A stretch of DNA of 64,000 nucleotides from an uncultured bacterium (GCA_905214795.1 CAJMNM010000004.1:62001-126000), one strand, 5' to 3'. Shown: positions 34,849-43,506, counted from the first letter of the stretch. The notes: generated by a model from the letters alone, not told the origin. Program-made: numbers and translations.

Positions 34849-35625
34849 TTATTTTCTTTCGCTAGGTTTTACGGCTCCGGCTTTCTGAAGCTTTGCAAAT
34901 TCTGCCTTCGCTTTTTGAAGCTGTTTCATGAAAGCATCGTTCGCATGCAGACGTGCAACAACCGCGCTGGCTACAATCCGTGCCGCATCTACGTCACTCT
35001 GGAAATGGTATCCGCAAATCACACGGCTCTGCCCCATCTCAAATCCTCGTTTAAGAATCTCATTCTGACGGTCGGGATTAATTTCTGCCAAAACCAGTGC
35101 TGTAGCCCAACCGATAGAAGTATGGCCGGAAGGATAAGAACCATTGGTAGAAAGTTCCTGCTGCTGCTCGGGATTACAAGTCATTTCATTAAAGAAGCTG
35201 AATGGACGTACACGCATATAGTATTCTTTGGCATGACGTGTTGCCAAATCACCGGCATCCTCACGCATATTGATAACCAGTTTATGAATCTCGGGTGTCT
35301 TTTCCTTACTGATTTCAATACCGAAGGCCTCGGAGAAAGCAAAAGGTACACCATCGCCCTCTACCCGCGCATCCTGAACAGCCTGATCACCTCTTGGCGT
35401 ATCTCTCTGAAGCTTGCCCCAATCATAACGTGCCTTATCATACAAGAACAAAATGCTTCCGGCTTCAGGTGGAGGAGGCAATAACTCCAGACTGTTGGCA
35501 ACTTCTGAAATTTCCAGATAATACAAATCAGGTTTTGTTCTATGATCTTTTATCTTTTGTTCCTGTGCAAAAAGACTAAAAGAAACTGCGCAACACAATG
35601 ACAATAAAAAGAATCTTGTTTTCAT
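34849..35625 (-). CDS. Class A non-specific acid phosphatase (PAP2 family)
   Basis: Periplasmic phosphomonoesterase of 258 residues with a signal peptide (1-20, ending LFAQ). All three PAP2 motifs are intact: KEYYMRVRPF, GSYPSGHTSIGWA and SRVICGYHFQSDVDAAR, the last two closely matching the PhoN/PhoC signature. It probably strips phosphate from diverse organic esters in the periplasm. A TAATTTTG promoter (35740-35747) and four phased ATCCT repeats lie upstream, and the porin gene follows, giving a two-gene operon next to a divergent-context regulator gene. Confidence 0.92.
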   Translation of the reverse strand: MKTRFFLLSLCCAVSFSLFAQEQKIKDHRTKPDLYYLEISEVANSLELLPPPPEAGSILFLYDKARYDWGKLQRDTPRGDQAVQDARVEGDGVPFAFSEAFGIEISKEKTPEIHKLVINMREDAGDLATRHAKEYYMRVRPFSFFNEMTCNPEQQQELSTNGSYPSGHTSIGWATALVLAEINPDRQNEILKRGFEMGQSRVICGYHFQSDVDAARIVASAVVARLHANDAFMKQLQKAKAEFAKLQKAGAVKPSERK

Positions 35626-35739
35626 GATAATAGGATTTTTAATGATGAATAATTAATTTTATCTGTTGTTTTCCGAAAAACGTTCTCGCCTGATGTTTCG
35701 TGAATGGGTTATCAAGCCCATCTGTCGTTCTGACGAGAG

Positions 35740-35747
35740 CAAAATTA
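35740..35747 (-). promoter_or_regulatory. Bacteroidetes -7 promoter element of the phosphatase-porin operon
   Basis: The minus strand reads TAATTTTG. The start would be near 35733, leaving a leader of about 108 nt before the phosphatase ATG. Confidence 0.5.
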
Positions 35748-35779
35748 GTCGGTGCGTACATCCGATTCATACCTTTTCA

Positions 35780-35815
35780 ATCCTATTTTATCCTGATATA
35801 ATCCTTATTTATCCT
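35780..35815 (-). promoter_or_regulatory. Four helically phased ATCCT repeats upstream of the phosphatase promoter
   Basis: On the plus strand, ATCCT begins at 35780, 35790, 35801 and 35811, that is at 10-, 11- and 10-bp intervals, so all four lie on the same face of the helix. Seen from the phosphatase (minus strand) they read AGGAT and lie about 45-85 bp upstream of the predicted start. This is the layout of an activator that binds as a repeated monomer. The adjacent membrane regulator (35892-38297) is the obvious candidate protein. Confidence 0.55.
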
Positions 35816-35839
35816 CTCTCAAAAAGGATAAAAAAAGTA

Positions 35840-35870
35840 TTGGGAAAGCAGATAAATTCTGCTTTCCCAA
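35840..35870 (-). terminator. Terminator of the propeller regulator gene
   Basis: A perfect 13-bp stem, TTGGGAAAGCAGA (35840-35852) with TCTGCTTTCCCAA (35858-35870), is followed on the minus strand by TACTTTTTTATCC. It sits 22 bp after the regulator's stop codon. Confidence 0.8.
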
Positions 35871-35891
35871 CACCAATAAAAACACGCTTAA

Positions 35892-38297
35892 TTACACTGA
35901 TTTCCGCTTCGGACAAATGCGCTCATAAAGCAACCTGATAATCGGACAATCAATATGTCCGTCAGGATAAAGCTGCTCTATTTCTTTCCTTACATTATAT
36001 TTATGGCGAGTCACCGTGGGCTGGTCTACGTCCAACACCCTGGAAATAATATTAGCGTCTATATCCTCAATAAGTAATAATATCGTAATAAAATAGCGCT
36101 CTTTTCCCCGCCTTTTCATAAAAGACAACTTGCACAGGCCGGCATATTTATCCGCAAACTCCAGACAACATTGTTTCAAATCCTGGCGCATTTCATCTTC
36201 ACCGTCTATCCGCCGATGTCCAAGCATATCAAAAAAAGCTTTCACTTTTTTCTCCAGGAACTGGATATTATGCTCTATTTCATCCATGTCAACAGGCGCC
36301 GGTTCTATCCTTTTTTCATCCGGAATTATCCTTTTTTCCTCCTTTACAGAAGGCACAGGCTCCTTTTTACGGGTTTTACGGGAAATCAAAAATATCACAA
36401 TAAACATTGCAACAACCAGTCCTATCCATACCTCTTTATACGAACGCTGCTTCTCTCCTATATCTATGGCATACAATTTAGAACCGCCGTCAAAAAGGAA
36501 CAGGCCGGACTCACACCCTAAAACAGCTTTCTTACCGTTCACAGCGACACAATGTTTCTTAAAGGCCAGGTCACAAAACAGTGGTACAAGCTCCTTATTG
36601 TCATCCCAGGGCTTAAAATTCAATCCATAATAATATAAAATAAAAAAGCCTTCATCGGGATTCTTCTCCTGAACGCCCACAATAGACTTCACATGCTTGA
36701 CAGGCAACAGGTTTCCGTCACGTCCGACCAGTCCCAAAGATGTATTCAGATAAACACGGTCGCCATTAGCAATCATACCATAGGTCGTTTCATATTTAGC
36801 CAAATCATTTACCATTTTGAAAGGCACGGAAGTATTGACGGGCCTTTTATATAATCCTTTATTCAAAGTCACAGTCCAAACGCTCTCATCGGCCTCGCAC
36901 AGTCCTGTGACATAAACATCCACCGTATCTCTATACCCGTTGGCCGCAATCAGCGGTACAGGCACAACCTTACGTTCCGACTCCGGCTCCACCACTCCAA
37001 GATATTTTCTTGTTCCGACATATACCTTACGTTCATCCGACGCATAATATAAAGCAGTTATATTGTTCTGCTCTTCTCTTTCTACAAAATTCAGAATGAG
37101 TTCGGCTTTATTATCTTTTATTCTATAAAGCTTGTTTCGTGTAGCGAGATAAAACGTATGCTGGTCTGCCTCAACAAACTTTATGATGTCGTGCCCTTCA
37201 ATATCAAGTCCACGAATATATCCAAGTGCCTGAGATGTAAAATCCGGATGATTATAGACAAAACGGTAAAGATGCATTCTAAGATCATCCGTAATAAAAT
37301 AAATGGAATCACCGGTCAGTTTGTCGCTCACAGCCACCACATCATGTTCTGCTCCTCCCGTATTCTGACGAAGTGCAAATGAGAACAAGGTTTCGTTACA
37401 TGCCAGATACAAAAAATCTTCTCCAATAAATCCTGCCTGCTTGGCATTCATGCTGATACCACCGGGCAAGTCATGTCTCATAGTCTGCCCTTCCTTCTTG
37501 TAAATCAAAGCATCTGAGGTTACAAACCATTCGCTGTCATCCGGACTGTGGGCATATAAATGGAAACGGCCGTCATGCATCCTTATTATCTCGTTTTTCT
37601 CCGGCACCACCTTTACCACTGCATCCTCCAGAAGCGCATAAAGCGTATCCTGACAAAAAACAATATTTGTAACTACAGAACTGATAAGCGGTTTCTTTAA
37701 ATCATTAAACGGCTCCTTCCACACAAACAATCCCTTCTCACTGGCTACATACAGTGTCCCGTCTCGCATAATGACCTTATTAATACCACACCTGCCACGA
37801 CTACCTCCCAAAACAATCTGAGTCAATTCACAACAGGTATCCGCACGGTTCATATCCAATTTATACAAACCATTGCTCGTTCCCGCAAATACAATATGCC
37901 TTACGGTATCTTCTGTCAAACTGTACACTGAATAATTCAGATTCTTTCCCTTAATTCTATAAGAACCGGTACTCATTGTCTTTCTTGAAAGAATCTTCAG
38001 GCCACCGTCTCTTGTCGCTACAAACAAGGAATCTTCATTATATTCCAATATATCATAAATCCTGCGGTTGCTGTTTATGGAAAAGACCCGGCTTTCATTA
38101 CCTGCCCTCTCTATAATACATCCATCTTCCTGCCCGATATACAGTTTCTCCTTATCTGAACGTGACTGACTGACACATGTTACCGGAGCATCATAAGAAC
38201 ATGAACGGCAAGACAATTTGGCCACCTGCTCATCCGAGAAGTCATCACATGCCGCCAATATCAATAAAAACAAAATGATGTGTAAGGGCTTCTTCAT
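35892..38297 (-). CDS. Lipoprotein-anchored beta-propeller transmembrane transcription regulator
   Basis: This 801-residue protein is an unusual one-component regulator. The frame opens at 38339, but the ATG at 38297 gives a signal ending in the lipobox LAAC (Cys17). A long periplasmic part with WD/Reg_prop-like repeats follows (for example VFAGTSNGLYKLD, LYVASEKGLFVWKEP, FYLATRNKLYRI). Next come one membrane helix (about 620-640, VWIGLVVAMFIVIFLISRK) and a cytoplasmic tail with a possible coiled coil and a helix-turn-helix near VLDVDQPTVTRHKYNV. There is no kinase or receiver domain. It is upstream on the same strand of the phosphatase-porin operon and may control it. A TAACTTTG promoter lies at 38365-38372. 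Confidence 0.8.
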   Translation of the reverse strand: MKKPLHIILFLLILAACDDFSDEQVAKLSCRSCSYDAPVTCVSQSRSDKEKLYIGQEDGCIIERAGNESRVFSINSNRRIYDILEYNEDSLFVATRDGGLKILSRKTMSTGSYRIKGKNLNYSVYSLTEDTVRHIVFAGTSNGLYKLDMNRADTCCELTQIVLGGSRGRCGINKVIMRDGTLYVASEKGLFVWKEPFNDLKKPLISSVVTNIVFCQDTLYALLEDAVVKVVPEKNEIIRMHDGRFHLYAHSPDDSEWFVTSDALIYKKEGQTMRHDLPGGISMNAKQAGFIGEDFLYLACNETLFSFALRQNTGGAEHDVVAVSDKLTGDSIYFITDDLRMHLYRFVYNHPDFTSQALGYIRGLDIEGHDIIKFVEADQHTFYLATRNKLYRIKDNKAELILNFVEREEQNNITALYYASDERKVYVGTRKYLGVVEPESERKVVPVPLIAANGYRDTVDVYVTGLCEADESVWTVTLNKGLYKRPVNTSVPFKMVNDLAKYETTYGMIANGDRVYLNTSLGLVGRDGNLLPVKHVKSIVGVQEKNPDEGFFILYYYGLNFKPWDDNKELVPLFCDLAFKKHCVAVNGKKAVLGCESGLFLFDGGSKLYAIDIGEKQRSYKEVWIGLVVAMFIVIFLISRKTRKKEPVPSVKEEKRIIPDEKRIEPAPVDMDEIEHNIQFLEKKVKAFFDMLGHRRIDGEDEMRQDLKQCCLEFADKYAGLCKLSFMKRRGKERYFITILLLIEDIDANIISRVLDVDQPTVTRHKYNVRKEIEQLYPDGHIDCPIIRLLYERICPKRKSV

Positions 38298-38364
38298 GCA
38301 TAAGATTAAAAATAGTTCGACAAAGGATTGGCTGCTCACATCACAACTTTTGCAACCTATTACA

Positions 38365-38372
38365 CAAAGTTA
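38365..38372 (-). promoter_or_regulatory. Bacteroidetes -7 promoter element of the propeller regulator
   Basis: The minus strand reads TAACTTTG. The start near 38358 gives a 60-nt leader before the ATG at 38297. The ATG at 38339 remains downstream of this start, so the choice of 38297 rests on the signal peptide. Confidence 0.5.
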
Positions 38373-38532
38373 TCAAACTTAAGCTACACACCAAATCTTA
38401 TGCACCTTTTCTTTAGCATAAATCAGCATATTACAGTCTTTTTCGTCATATCAGGTTCTTTTTATCCCTTCTGTCAACCTTTCACAGTCAAGAACTGACA
38501 ATCAGAACAGAGATATGCCAACAGTCAAAAGT

Positions 38533-39570
38533 CTATAATTCGCCCTTTTCATTAGCACGCACCATTTCACGTGCACGCTCCAATATACTGAACAATTCGT
38601 CTACTGTTTCCGCACGCAACATGGCAATACGTGTATCCCTAAAGTTCGGAATCCCTTTAAACACCGGTGAAGCAGCCAGATGACGGCGGCTATGCAATAT
38701 ACCACGATACTCGTCGATACGACGCACACTTGTCAGCACCTGCTCTTTTAATACATCTATCTTCCAGTCTGTACTCATCACCGGATAATCACTTTCTATC
38801 ACAGTATGCGCCTTATCCAAATCAGCCCCGGGTTGCAGATAATCGGTAATCTCTTTAAATATCCACGGACGGCCAAAAGTAGCACGACCAACCATCACTG
38901 CATCTACTCCATAACGTTCAAAACATTCGCGGGCCCGTTCCGGTGACGTAATATCACCGTTACCTATAATAGGAATATGCATGCGCGGATTATTCTTCAC
39001 CTCCCCAATCAAAGTCCAATCCGCCTCTCCAGTATACATCTGAGCCCGCGTACGACCATGAATTGTCAAGGCCTGTATACCGCAATCCTGCAACTGCTCT
39101 GCCAGACTGACAATAATCTTATGTTCGGCATCCCAACCCAAGCGGGTTTTTACTGTAACCGGCACATCGACAGCCTTCACTACCGCCCGCGTAATCTCCA
39201 ACATCTTTTCCGGATTCTGAAGCATACCTGCACCGGCTCCCTTTCCGGCTACCCGTTTCACCGGACAACCGAAGTTCAAATCCAATACATCGGGATGAGC
39301 CTGCTCCACTACAATCTGTGCAGCCTCTACAACCGGTTCTACCTCCTTACCATAAATCTGTATGGCTACGGGACGTTCGTCATCACAAACTTTCAACTTT
39401 TCCAGACTGCGGTTAACACGCCGCACCAAAGCATCGGCAGCCACAAATTCAGAATACACCATTGCAGCACCAAACTTCTTGCAAAGTAAACGGAAACCGA
39501 TATCGGTCACATCCTCCATCGGCGCAAGAAAGACCGGATAAGGTCCAAACTCAAGATTACCTATTTTCAT
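38533..39570 (-). CDS. dusB: tRNA-dihydrouridine synthase (DusB-type)
   Basis: FMN- and NADPH-dependent enzyme reducing uridines in the tRNA D-loop. It has 345 residues. The N-terminal motif APMEDVTDIGFR (about 16-27), the catalytic-Cys segment NFGCPVKRVAGKGAGAGML (Cys102), and the FMN-phosphate-binding pattern IPIIGNGDI and VMVGRATFGRPW are all present. A TAATTTTG element at 39575-39582 (minus strand) sits almost on the start codon, so the message may be leaderless. It is next to a tRNA gene, probably by coincidence. Confidence 0.93.
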   Translation of the reverse strand: MKIGNLEFGPYPVFLAPMEDVTDIGFRLLCKKFGAAMVYSEFVAADALVRRVNRSLEKLKVCDDERPVAIQIYGKEVEPVVEAAQIVVEQAHPDVLDLNFGCPVKRVAGKGAGAGMLQNPEKMLEITRAVVKAVDVPVTVKTRLGWDAEHKIIVSLAEQLQDCGIQALTIHGRTRAQMYTGEADWTLIGEVKNNPRMHIPIIGNGDITSPERARECFERYGVDAVMVGRATFGRPWIFKEITDYLQPGADLDKAHTVIESDYPVMSTDWKIDVLKEQVLTSVRRIDEYRGILHSRRHLAASPVFKGIPNFRDTRIAMLRAETVDELFSILERAREMVRANEKGEL

Positions 39571-39830
39571 GCCGCAAAATTACGAAAAAAACAAAGGACA
39601 ACAAGCAAACCTACATTGGAATAACCACCACAAACATCATTTCATTCCATTTTAATGCCATCTCATAGCCGTTTCTGCTCCTCTTTTCTTTATTCCAACC
39701 CCTAATAATTATATTATAAGATTTAAAAGCAAACAATTGTTTAGTACTTATTATCAACAAATTAAGAGGAAGACATTAAAATAAAGCTAAAAATTATCGT
39801 CATATTCTTTGCTATTTCAAAAATAATATA

Positions 39831-39838
39831 TAACTTTG
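39831..39838 (+). promoter_or_regulatory. Bacteroidetes -7 promoter element of tRNA-Leu
   Basis: TAACTTTG matches TAnnTTTG, 27 bp before the mature tRNA 5' end. The rest of the 295-bp interval between dusB and the tRNA is AT-rich and shows nothing else. Confidence 0.6.
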
Positions 39839-39865
39839 CAACCGCAATCCAAAAGATATGCAGTA

Positions 39866-39947
39866 GCCCAGATGGCGGAATAGGTAGACGCGCTGGTCTC
39901 AAACACCAGTGGGGAAACCCATCCCGGTTCGATCCCGGGTCTGGGTA
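39866..39947 (+). tRNA. tRNA-Leu (anticodon CAA)
   Basis: A full cloverleaf can be drawn. The acceptor arms are GCCCAGA (39866-39872) and TCTGGGT, followed by discriminator A. The anticodon stem is CTGGT/ACCAG with loop CTCAAAC, giving anticodon CAA (codon UUG). The long variable arm TGGGGAAACCCA is typical of type II tRNAs. The T arm is CCCGG-TTCGATC-CCGGG. The first pair is G-U. CCA is not encoded. The 3' end is the insertion point of accessory DNA. Confidence 0.93.
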
Positions 39948-39957
39948 CAGGAAAGAG

Positions 39958-39988
39958 AGCTAAGTATTTGACAAATAAATACTTAGCT
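39958..39988 (+). terminator. Terminator of tRNA-Leu
   Basis: A perfect 12-bp stem AGCTAAGTATTT (39958-39969) with AAATACTTAGCT (39977-39988) is followed by TTTTTCTTTT. A related hairpin occurs at 42998-43026 beside the second copy of the tRNA end. Confidence 0.85.
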
Positions 39989-40019
39989 TTTTCTTTTACC
40001 AAGACTTTCCCCACATTTT

Positions 40020-40033
40020 CCCCACGAGTGGGG
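40020..40033. repeat. Palindrome CCCCACGAGTGGGG in the left attachment region
   Basis: Arms CCCCAC and GTGGGG flank a 2-nt centre. It lies just after two TTTCCCCAC blocks (40006-40024), one of which recurs beside the right-hand copy. This is the kind of symmetric site seen near integrase crossover regions, though no integrase is here. Confidence 0.4.
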
Positions 40034-40120
40034 TTAACGGGGATCAACGTAAAAATCTGAGGGATTCAAGTTCAGGCATAATTTTTAGTCAGTCTGAAGA
40101 GAAAGAAAGCTCTATTGACT

Positions 40121-42391
40121 TCATCGCATGTTCTCCGATTGAGTACAAATATATTTCACTGCCTCTTCCAGCATAGCATCCTTTCCTTGCCGGATGACTT
40201 CCGGATCGGGATAGACGTATTGATCTATCTTCACCCCACCGGGATAAGTACATACCCCGTTCGGCCAATAGACACCTTGACCAGTAATTCGGGTTGCAAC
40301 TCCTGATACGAAAGGTACGTACAAGACACGCCCTAAAGTTCCACACGTAGGCTCGCCTATAACGTATCCTTTGGGGGCATTACCTATCATTGTAGCCACA
40401 TGTTCCGCTGCACTCATGGCCAACCCGTTGACCAACACCACAGTTTTACCTTTATAATAATCCGGATTTTCTGTCCCAAACAGTTCCACATTGGGATTTT
40501 TTCGGAAAATACCCGGTTGCCAATAGTCGGCATAGGTGTAGTAGAACAAAGCCTTAGGGTGAGGATATAGGAAGGAAGCAATGGTGTTCGAGCAAGTCCA
40601 CTCCTTGGGGTATCCCCTCATGTCGAAGATGATGCCTTTATAATCTTTCATCCCTTCCATTTGTATCCGAAGTTCTTCCGAATTCAACTGAGTGACATCA
40701 AGATACAAAATGCTATTCGCCAACACTCGGAACGGCTCATGGACCGACGGTTCCGGTTCCTTTCTCTTTTCCCAATAACGTTCATAAACATTGCGGATGG
40801 TCACGTCCATGCGTTCACCTCCCCGGTCTATTGTATAGACCACGGAATCTCCATCGAAACTGGTATAATATATGGCATATTGGTCGGCGGAGCCGTCTCC
40901 AAGATTGTTGTAAATGCGCTTTTCTTTTCTGATTTCCGCAATAGGCTTATGGTTGACGGCCACAATCACATCCCCCTTTTGCAATTCGCAACTGTCCACA
41001 GGCAAGAAAAAGAAATCCGTAATGATGAATTGGTCATCTTTGAGAACTCCATCCAATGGCAACCATGTAGATTCCATCATAGCATCGGCAGCCCTATTTT
41101 TCTCGCAACCATAAAAATCACTGTGCGTATCCCTTAATTCGCAGGAAATCCTGACGCAGGCCTCCTCGAACGTTTTCCTGTCACGTGCTGCGACGAAAAG
41201 GCGGATGTAATCCGGCAGAATCCGTTCCCATTTTTCTTCCATCTGATACATGTAAGGATGAAAATAGTACATCATGTTCCAAAAGCGGAATAGCCCTAAC
41301 ATGCGGTAACCGTCATCAGACGGGGGGATGCTGTCGTAACAAGTTTCATTATAAAAATAGGTCAACCGCATAGAATCTTGCATGTACCCCAAACAATAAC
41401 AAGGCACTCTGCTGACCCCCTTCTGCAAATCCACTAAACACCGATAAAGCCTTTTCTCCTTTTTGTATGACTTTATCCAATTGAAATGCACTTGCGCCAC
41501 AATGGAATCCGCCATTGGTGTGAAATGTTCCCTCTTGCCACATTCCGGCAACCACCGCATCAACTCTTTCACAAACTCCTTGTCGCTTTTTGCGGACAAT
41601 GCGGAAGGAAGCATCCGAAACAATTGGTAATTCCAGTCATATTCTCCGGCACGAGCTGCCGGGTGGCGATATTTATACAAGCCCCACACTTTGCAAATCA
41701 TGGCCAGACGACCAACTTCCACATCCGTCAAAGGCCGGTCGGGAAAGGTGAATTTAGAAGACGTATCAAACTCGTGGTCCGCATTGGCAAGAGGAATGGG
41801 ACAACATTCGTCTATCGGCTTGCCGTCTAATAATACATTGATGTTTTTCAAGCATGTCGAGCTTTTTTGATTGCCTTGGACAGTAATGCAAAACATCAAT
41901 GACCATTTGTCCATTGATTTGACAAATGGTTGTGTAATGCTGATTTGCTGCCATTCGGAAGACGGGCCGACATGGACCGGTTTATCCGTACTCTTCTGTC
42001 TTAAAAGGAAATATGCTGTATGTCCATTCCCTACCAATGCATCTGCACGGAAAGTGATGGAGTCACAATCTATGCCGAATGGATTGTCAATGAAATGCAA
42101 ATAGCGGGTTGAACTTATCAACGAATCTGTTTGGACTATCTTTAAGATACTTTCATTTCCTTCGTTGAGCAATTGAACTTTCATAGAGCCACTTGAATAA
42201 TGTTCCCACCAAGGCAAATCATTTATACTATAAAAATCATTTCTGTATTTATCTGTACGAATAGAGTCCGGAAGCACCTGAAATTCAGAAAACAAATTCC
42301 TATACTCCGTACGCAACAACTTTTGGGCAAAAAATGGCTGTAGAAAAAACATAAAGCCTAAAAGGCTAACGACAAGCGGTATAGCATTCAT
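40121..42391 (-). CDS. Secreted S41-family (C-terminal-processing-type) peptidase
   Basis: Predicted exported serine peptidase of 756 residues. The frame opens at 42478, but the ATG at 42391 gives a signal peptide (about 1-23, ending FFAQ). The first about 240 residues form a beta-rich region of unknown type. A PDZ-like segment around LQKGDVIVAVNHKPI follows, then the S41 core with GIIFDMRGYPKEW, the catalytic Ser660 in AMSAAEHVATMIG, and GEPTCGTLGRV. It is the only gene of the tRNA-associated island. Its target protein is unknown. Confidence 0.85.
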   Translation of the reverse strand: MNAIPLVVSLLGFMFFLQPFFAQKLLRTEYRNLFSEFQVLPDSIRTDKYRNDFYSINDLPWWEHYSSGSMKVQLLNEGNESILKIVQTDSLISSTRYLHFIDNPFGIDCDSITFRADALVGNGHTAYFLLRQKSTDKPVHVGPSSEWQQISITQPFVKSMDKWSLMFCITVQGNQKSSTCLKNINVLLDGKPIDECCPIPLANADHEFDTSSKFTFPDRPLTDVEVGRLAMICKVWGLYKYRHPAARAGEYDWNYQLFRMLPSALSAKSDKEFVKELMRWLPECGKREHFTPMADSIVAQVHFNWIKSYKKEKRLYRCLVDLQKGVSRVPCYCLGYMQDSMRLTYFYNETCYDSIPPSDDGYRMLGLFRFWNMMYYFHPYMYQMEEKWERILPDYIRLFVAARDRKTFEEACVRISCELRDTHSDFYGCEKNRAADAMMESTWLPLDGVLKDDQFIITDFFFLPVDSCELQKGDVIVAVNHKPIAEIRKEKRIYNNLGDGSADQYAIYYTSFDGDSVVYTIDRGGERMDVTIRNVYERYWEKRKEPEPSVHEPFRVLANSILYLDVTQLNSEELRIQMEGMKDYKGIIFDMRGYPKEWTCSNTIASFLYPHPKALFYYTYADYWQPGIFRKNPNVELFGTENPDYYKGKTVVLVNGLAMSAAEHVATMIGNAPKGYVIGEPTCGTLGRVLYVPFVSGVATRITGQGVYWPNGVCTYPGGVKIDQYVYPDPEVIRQGKDAMLEEAVKYICTQSENMR

Positions 42392-42978
42392 AATCACATT
42401 TTTATCCCATGAATCAAGTAATTGAATTTCAATATCAACATTCCCATCAATAGGCTCCTTCCCTAACAAATATTTCACAATTATCTCTCACAACGCATTT
42501 AAAGGACCTTAATCGAAAGGAATCGGCATTCCAAACAACAAGCAGTTTTTATCCGAGCAAGCACATAGTTAATAATTACCCTTAAACAGGTAGTCAAGGA
42601 ACAATCCTGTAACTTACCGCATCGAACAGTCATGGCTTGACGGTCGATTTTTTCCAAAATTAAATTCGTTGGCACCACCATCAATCAATTGTTCTCCATT
42701 AAAAATGCAAAACACCATCCAGTGCCCAATAAACCATTCCGAAAAATACATATTTGTTGCAAAGGATATGCTTTCATAGATTGAATGATTTTGTGATAAC
42801 ACAAATATAGCATTTGTTTCCAATTTGTTCCCATTCATCCCAGATTTATTTCAATCCAATTAAATTGAATTAACTTTTCAATATTGTGTAATTTATTAAT
42901 AATCAGCAAATTTATCTTAATTCTCTTCGTTTACTATTCAAGCTGATTGTTCCCGATTAAATTATTTCAAATGTGGGA
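42392..42978. other. Gap upstream of the S41 peptidase
   Basis: No convincing gene is seen. A TATATTTG element on the minus strand (42802-42809) could be the peptidase promoter, with a leader of about 400 nt. Frames at 42499-42684 and 42614-42838 have no recognisable content. Confidence 0.5.
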
Positions 42979-43056
42979 CTGGGTACAGAAAGGAATACTA
43001 AGTAATAAATTATCCACTACTTAGTATTTTTGTTTGTTTAAATTTTCCCCACATGT
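42979..43056. repeat. Second, diverged copy of the tRNA-Leu 3' end and terminator
   Basis: CTGGGTACAG (42979-42988) is followed by a hairpin with ACTAAGTA and TACTTAGT arms, then TATTTTTG and TTTTCCCCACA. The order and sequence parallel 39941-40015 directly after the tRNA. This looks like the right attachment site of the S41-containing island, or the left site of the next one. Confidence 0.6.
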
Positions 43057-43068
43057 GCATAAACTTAT

Positions 43069-43473
43069 TTAGTATATATTCTCATAGTGCTCAAATAGTG
43101 GTGGCGTAAAACTCAAATCGTAATAATCTAATTTATCTATAGTCAATCTAAAATATACCAAATCTTTATAAGTTTTATACAGTCGCGGTAAAACAGGATT
43201 ATTGATATAGATATCTTTTGCAATGTTGTCTGGAACATCAAATATTGCTTCTCCACTAATGCGAACAGAAATATTTCCAGACATAGCAAGTATTTCCACA
43301 TTGGAATTCTGTTTTAACTGGTGATGTACTTCTTTGTGCGGTGAAGTCGCAAAGTACAGAGTATGCCCTTCCTGTTTCATGATTTGAAACACTCTAATCT
43401 TAGGTTTATCCTGTTCCACTGTGGCAAAAGCCACATCCTTATGCTTGCTTAAAAAATCAAATGCTTCTTTCAT
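43069..43473 (-). CDS. Pyridoxamine 5'-phosphate oxidase-like flavin-binding protein
   Basis: Small split-barrel protein of 134 residues, related to pyridoxamine-phosphate oxidases and general-stress FMN proteins. It begins MKEAFDFLSKHKDVAFATV and has the family middle segment LYFATSPHKEVHHQLKQN. The open frame starts at 43548, inside the terminator of the upstream gene, so a downstream start is required: 43473 (context AATTATGAAA) is preferred over 43494. Probable role: FMN- or F420-type reduction or cofactor binding. It belongs to the redox-type cassette with the next genes. Confidence 0.82.
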   Translation of the reverse strand: MKEAFDFLSKHKDVAFATVEQDKPKIRVFQIMKQEGHTLYFATSPHKEVHHQLKQNSNVEILAMSGNISVRISGEAIFDVPDNIAKDIYINNPVLPRLYKTYKDLVYFRLTIDKLDYYDLSFTPPLFEHYENIY

Positions 43474-43506
43474 AATTGAATCTCGTTTATTCATTGCTTG
43501 AAAAAG

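Larger units (their letters stand above)
39941..43056. mobile_element. Remnant genomic island at tRNA-Leu bounded by duplicated attachment-like sequence
   Basis: CTGGGTACAG, the last bases of the tRNA plus a few flanking bases, occurs at 39941-39950 and again at 42979-42988. In both places it is followed by a purine-rich spacer, a hairpin with CTAAGTA/TACTTAG arms and a TTTCCCCACA block (40006-40015 and about 43046-43055). The copies are 3038 bp apart and diverged, so the event is old. Between them lies one gene, an S41 peptidase. No integrase is present, so the element is immobile or reduced. Confidence 0.55.

Noticed and set aside
39817..40047. A 76-codon minus-strand frame across the tRNA gene.
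   Set aside because: It is antisense to tRNA-Leu and contains the familiar artefact peptide RPGIEPGW that such frames produce.
42499..42838. Two overlapping minus-strand frames upstream of the S41 peptidase.
   Set aside because: No recognisable content, and one of them contains the likely peptidase promoter.
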